The notes below the pieces were generated by a model that did not search any database, had not been told where the DNA came from, and was given only the letters and a program-made list of their open reading frames with translations. Shown piece after piece: positions 5,705-7,691 of a DNA stretch of 7,691 nt. The stretch's first letter is position 1; each line of letters opens with the position of its first letter. The stretch comes from Halovenus sp. (GTDB taxonomy: Archaea; Halobacteriota; Halobacteria; Halobacteriales; Haloarculaceae), in contig JAQCNR010000316.1 of NCBI GenBank assembly GCA_028274925.1, positions 1 to 7,691 of the forward strand, in the 5' to 3' direction. The position numbers and the translations under genes were made by a program.

Positions 5705-6172
5705 TCACGCAGAGCGGACGAGCAAGAGTGCGTCTTCGCCGTCGTCGTAGTAGCCGTCAATAGTGCGCTGTTGCTCGAAGCCGTGGGCGCGGTAGAGCGC
5801 GATTGCCCGCTGGTTGCCTTCCCGAACTTCGAGTTTGATCGCGTGCACACCCTGTGATTCGAGCGTGCCGATGGCGTGTCGGAGCAGTTCGGTTCCGACA
5901 CCGTTGCCGCGGGCGTCCTGCCGGACGGCAAGGTCCTTGATGTGGCCGAGCGGAATCCCCTGATTCGAGACAGTGTCGGCGACGACGTAGCCGAGCACCG
6001 ACTCCTCCAGTGCGACCAGAAAGCCGGGGTTGCCGAGATACTGCTCGAAGGCGCTGAACGGCCACGGCTGCGAGAACGAATCGGTCTCGATTCGGTAGAC
6101 GCCGAGCAGGTCTGCTCGCTTGGCTGGCCGGACGTCGACCTCCGGCTGGTCCGCTGGTGGTGCCGTCGTCAC
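5705..6172 (-). CDS. rimI: GNAT acetyltransferase, RimI/Ard1-type N-alpha-acetyltransferase
   Basis: The 155-residue protein has the full GNAT fold of the RimI/Ard1 group, which transfers acetyl from acetyl-CoA to protein N-termini; N-terminal acetylation is common in haloarchaeal proteomes. Diagnostic stretches are SFSQPWPFSAFEQYL (32-46), FLVALEESVLGYVV (51-64) and HIKDLAVRQDARGNGVG (77-93). The RGNGVG loop (88-93) binds the acetyl-CoA pyrophosphate. KLEVREGNQRAIALYRAHGF (113-132) carries the conserved Glu, Asn and Tyr127, and the end is YYDDGEDALLL (141-151). A proline-rich acidic N-terminal extension precedes the domain. Translation starts at GTG 6172: no in-frame ATG exists before the domain, and a clear TATA box sits 24-31 bp upstream, indicating a leaderless message. 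The aminotransferase follows on the same strand. Specific substrates cannot be predicted. Confidence 0.93.
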   Translation of the reverse strand: MTTAPPADQPEVDVRPAKRADLLGVYRIETDSFSQPWPFSAFEQYLGNPGFLVALEESVLGYVVADTVSNQGIPLGHIKDLAVRQDARGNGVGTELLRHAIGTLESQGVHAIKLEVREGNQRAIALYRAHGFEQQRTIDGYYDDGEDALLLVRSA

Positions 6173-6195
6173 ACGCGTTCGTAGGACAGCGCCCC

Positions 6196-6203
6196 CTATA
6201 TGC
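6196..6203 (-). promoter_or_regulatory. TATA box of rimI, leaderless GTG start
   Basis: On the minus strand the bases GCATATAG lie 24-31 bp ahead of the GTG at 6172. It is the most canonical TATA element in the window and places the transcription start at or next to the start codon. Confidence 0.6.
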
Positions 6204-6251
6204 GTGGTGGCAGTTCACACACGAGACAGCAAACGGTTTCGCCGTTCGTCT

Positions 6252-6262
6252 CCTACCGTAGG
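6252..6262. repeat. Inverted repeat CCTAC-C-GTAGG just ahead of a start codon
   Basis: Five-base perfect arms around one base end one base before the ATG at 6264. A second small inverted repeat (AACGG at 6232-6236 and CCGTT at 6242-6246) precedes it. They could be an operator or a leader hairpin for the 140-residue gene, or chance. No good TATA box is seen for that gene; the nearest weak candidate is CAAACGG around 6230-6236. Confidence 0.3.
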
Positions 6263-6263
6263 T

Positions 6264-6686
6264 ATGGCCGAGTTTAATCTGCACGCCCGACTGGACCGCA
6301 CCGAGGAAACTGACGCGACAGCTATCTACGAGGAGTACACGGAGGGGTCCGACGCGGTGACGATGGCCGAAACAGAGGCGACCGACCCTGACGACGACCC
6401 TGACGTACTCACGCCGACTGAGTATCTCGAAGTCGAAGGGATCGAGACGTTCGCCGAAATTTACACCGACCTCGTCGACCATCCCGCAGTTGTCGGGCTT
6501 TCGCTGCGGGGGCCGACCGCCGACCGGTACCCGCTGCCGGTGCAACACCACGCACTCCAGCAGATTGGCGACCCGACACTGTACGAGTTTCACGCGCTCG
6601 ACGGACAGGTGACGCTGGTGATTGCCGAGAGTGAACTCGAACTGAACGAACTCCACCAGAACATCCCGGACCCAGCGCTGGGCTGA
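6264..6686 (+). CDS. Conserved-looking haloarchaeal protein of unknown function (140 residues)
   Basis: I do not recognise a named family. The protein is strongly acidic, has no cysteine, no membrane segment and no signal peptide, so it is likely a soluble cytoplasmic protein. The first third is charged and probably flexible (ETDATAIYEEYTEGSD, then a DPDDDPD run at 41-47). The rest alternates probable helix and strand: PTEYLEVEGIETFAEIYTDL (51-70), AVVGLSLRG (75-83), QHHALQQIG (94-102), and QVTLVIAESELELNEL (115-130). That pattern suggests a small alpha/beta domain. The frame stays open upstream into rimI, but ATG 6264 is the sensible start, giving the typical MAEF beginning and leaving room for the divergent rimI promoter. 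The stop is 44 bp before the next gene on the same strand, so cotranscription is possible although that gene has its own TATA-like element. Confidence 0.85.
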   Translation: MAEFNLHARLDRTEETDATAIYEEYTEGSDAVTMAETEATDPDDDPDVLTPTEYLEVEGIETFAEIYTDLVDHPAVVGLSLRGPTADRYPLPVQHHALQQIGDPTLYEFHALDGQVTLVIAESELELNELHQNIPDPALG

Positions 6687-6696
6687 CTTCCAGCCA

Positions 6697-6705
6697 AAAC
6701 TAATT
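6697..6705 (+). promoter_or_regulatory. TATA-like element of the receiver-PAS gene
   Basis: The bases AAACTAATT lie 26-34 bp ahead of the ATG at 6731, the usual spacing for a leaderless haloarchaeal transcript. Confidence 0.4.
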
Positions 6706-6730
6706 GTGTTCGTGCCCACAATACGACTGT

Positions 6731-7691
6731 ATGGCTGCGGAGTCGGGGGATGTCGCGGTGCTGTATGTCGAGGCTGATTCGGAACGCGCCGACCGCACAG
6801 TCACACTCCTTGAAGACGCCACGGCGGAGCTATCGGTCACCGCCGTCTCGACAGCACAGGACGCACTGAACAGACTCCAGACCGACACTGTCGACTGTAT
6901 TTTGAGTGCGTACACGCTGCCGGAGATTGATGGCCTGCAGTTCCTGCAGGCAGTTCGCGCAGAGTACCCGAGTCTCCCATTTATCCTGTATACGACGGCC
7001 GTCTCTGAAGATATCGTGAGCGCGGCCGTCTCTGCGGATGTCTCTGACCATCTCGACAGGCCACAGCAACCCAGTGGCTATCAGGAACTGGCCGACCGCA
7101 TCGTCAATATCGTCACCCGTGAGCGGGCACGGCAGGCCGACAGCGCCGACCACGAGCAGGCGAGACGGGTGCTCGAAGCCTCGCCGGACGCGATTGTTGT
7201 CAGCGTCGACCGAGAACTCGTCTACGCGAACCCTGCCGCGGCCGACCTGTTCGACGTCCAGGAGGACGCTCTGCTTGGCCGCGACCCGGTCGAACTCGTC
7301 GACACGCCGCCGACGCTGTGGGTGCCCGACGGAGAGCAATCTGTCGACCGTGACCTGACACGCCACCGTGGCTCACTCTTCCGGCCTGACGGCCGTCTCG
7401 CTGTCGAACTGACGACGAACTCCCTGGAGTGGCGCGGTCAGTCTGGCGTCGTTGCCGTCCTCCGGGATGTCTCAGACCCGCCAGACCACGAGGCAAACGC
7501 CGAGCACGTCGGAGCGCACCTGCAGGGTATCGTCAACAGTGTCTCTGCGGTTATTTTCCTCAAAGACGCCGATGGCCGGTATCTGCTGATGAACAGACGC
7601 TGTCGCAAGTTATTTGGTATCGACGAGTCGACGAACGTCGTCGGACTGACCGACGAGGACCTGTTCGACGAGGACGTTACCGCGAAACTTG
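6731..7691 (+). CDS. Receiver-PAS-PAS signalling protein, N-terminal 320 residues, cut by right edge
   Basis: Residues 7-125 form a response-regulator receiver fold: VAVLYVEADSE, then VDCILSAYTLPEIDGLQFL, PFILYTT and SDHLDRPQQPSGYQELADRI. A helical linker (about 125-150) leads to a first PAS domain (about 143-248: VLEASPDAIVVSVDRELVYAN to VVAVLRDVSDP). A second PAS domain (from about 264: IVNSVSAVIFLKDADGRYLLMNRRC) is cut by the edge. Many haloarchaeal proteins have this order and end in a histidine kinase core or a bacterio-opsin-activator-type HTH; which applies here cannot be seen. The receiver is degenerate. The usual phosphoacceptor Asp of the S-D-Y-x-x-P motif is Ala60, the conserved Lys is Arg110, and the N-terminal acidic pair is Glu14-Ala15. 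It is therefore unlikely to be phosphorylated in the normal way. No membrane segment is present so far, which suggests a cytoplasmic sensor. PAS ligands cannot be deduced. Confidence 0.92.
   Translation, partial: MAAESGDVAVLYVEADSERADRTVTLLEDATAELSVTAVSTAQDALNRLQTDTVDCILSAYTLPEIDGLQFLQAVRAEYPSLPFILYTTAVSEDIVSAAVSADVSDHLDRPQQPSGYQELADRIVNIVTRERARQADSADHEQARRVLEASPDAIVVSVDRELVYANPAAADLFDVQEDALLGRDPVELVDTPPTLWVPDGEQSVDRDLTRHRGSLFRPDGRLAVELTTNSLEWRGQSGVVAVLRDVSDPPDHEANAEHVGAHLQGIVNSVSAVIFLKDADGRYLLMNRRCRKLFGIDESTNVVGLTDEDLFDEDVTAKL

Noticed and set aside
6671..6682. 12-bp perfect palindrome (CCCAGCGCTGGG) at the end of the 140-residue gene
   Set aside because: It lies within the last codons (Pro-Ala-Leu-Gly), has no loop for a good hairpin and no T-tract after it, so it is more likely a coincidence of coding sequence than a terminator or operator.
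5757..6719. A 320-codon minus-strand open frame running through rimI and the 140-residue gene
   Set aside because: It overlaps two well-supported genes in other frames, is rich in Arg, Cys and His unlike haloarchaeal proteins, and spans the divergent rimI promoter.

Overview
The window is an ordinary stretch of haloarchaeal (class Halobacteria) chromosome. The evidence is the high GC content, proteins very rich in Asp/Glu and poor in Lys, TATA-like elements about 25-30 bp ahead of start codons (leaderless transcription), and an NAD+-dependent DNA ligase, which among archaea is typical of halophiles. The genus cannot be fixed from the sequence alone. I see no CRISPR array, insertion sequence, tRNA, rRNA or prophage, and no gene-free stretch longer than 300 bases.

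Layout, left to right. Bases 1-1679 (minus strand) hold the 5' part of uvrC (nucleotide excision repair nuclease, cut by the left edge) preceded by a two-helix membrane protein with PH-like flanks, 39 bp apart and probably cotranscribed. Bases 1680-1868 are a divergent promoter region with two TATA candidates, an 11-bp perfect inverted repeat and a 10-bp palindrome. A small haloarchaeal protein of unknown function (1869-2135, plus) follows. It converges on ligA (2132-4201, minus), and the two stop codons share bases. A 45-residue, extremely acidic ORF starting MCHGF (4321-4458, minus), not certain to be a gene, lies between ligA and a class V PLP aminotransferase of the alanine-glyoxylate/serine-pyruvate type (4540-5640 or 5679, minus). 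Upstream of that is rimI, a GNAT N-alpha-acetyltransferase (5705-6172, minus, leaderless GTG start). On the plus strand follow an unknown 140-residue protein (6264-6686) and the first 320 residues of a receiver-PAS-PAS signalling protein (6731 to the right edge).

How they fit together: UvrC and LigA can act at the two ends of excision repair (incision and nick sealing), but they are not one operon here. The aminotransferase and RimI are metabolic and protein-modification housekeeping. The signalling protein is notable because its receiver domain lacks the phosphoacceptor aspartate and the conserved lysine. The most interesting items are this pseudo-receiver, the repeat-flanked divergent promoter and the MCHGF microprotein. 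I found no clear evidence of a new multi-gene system.
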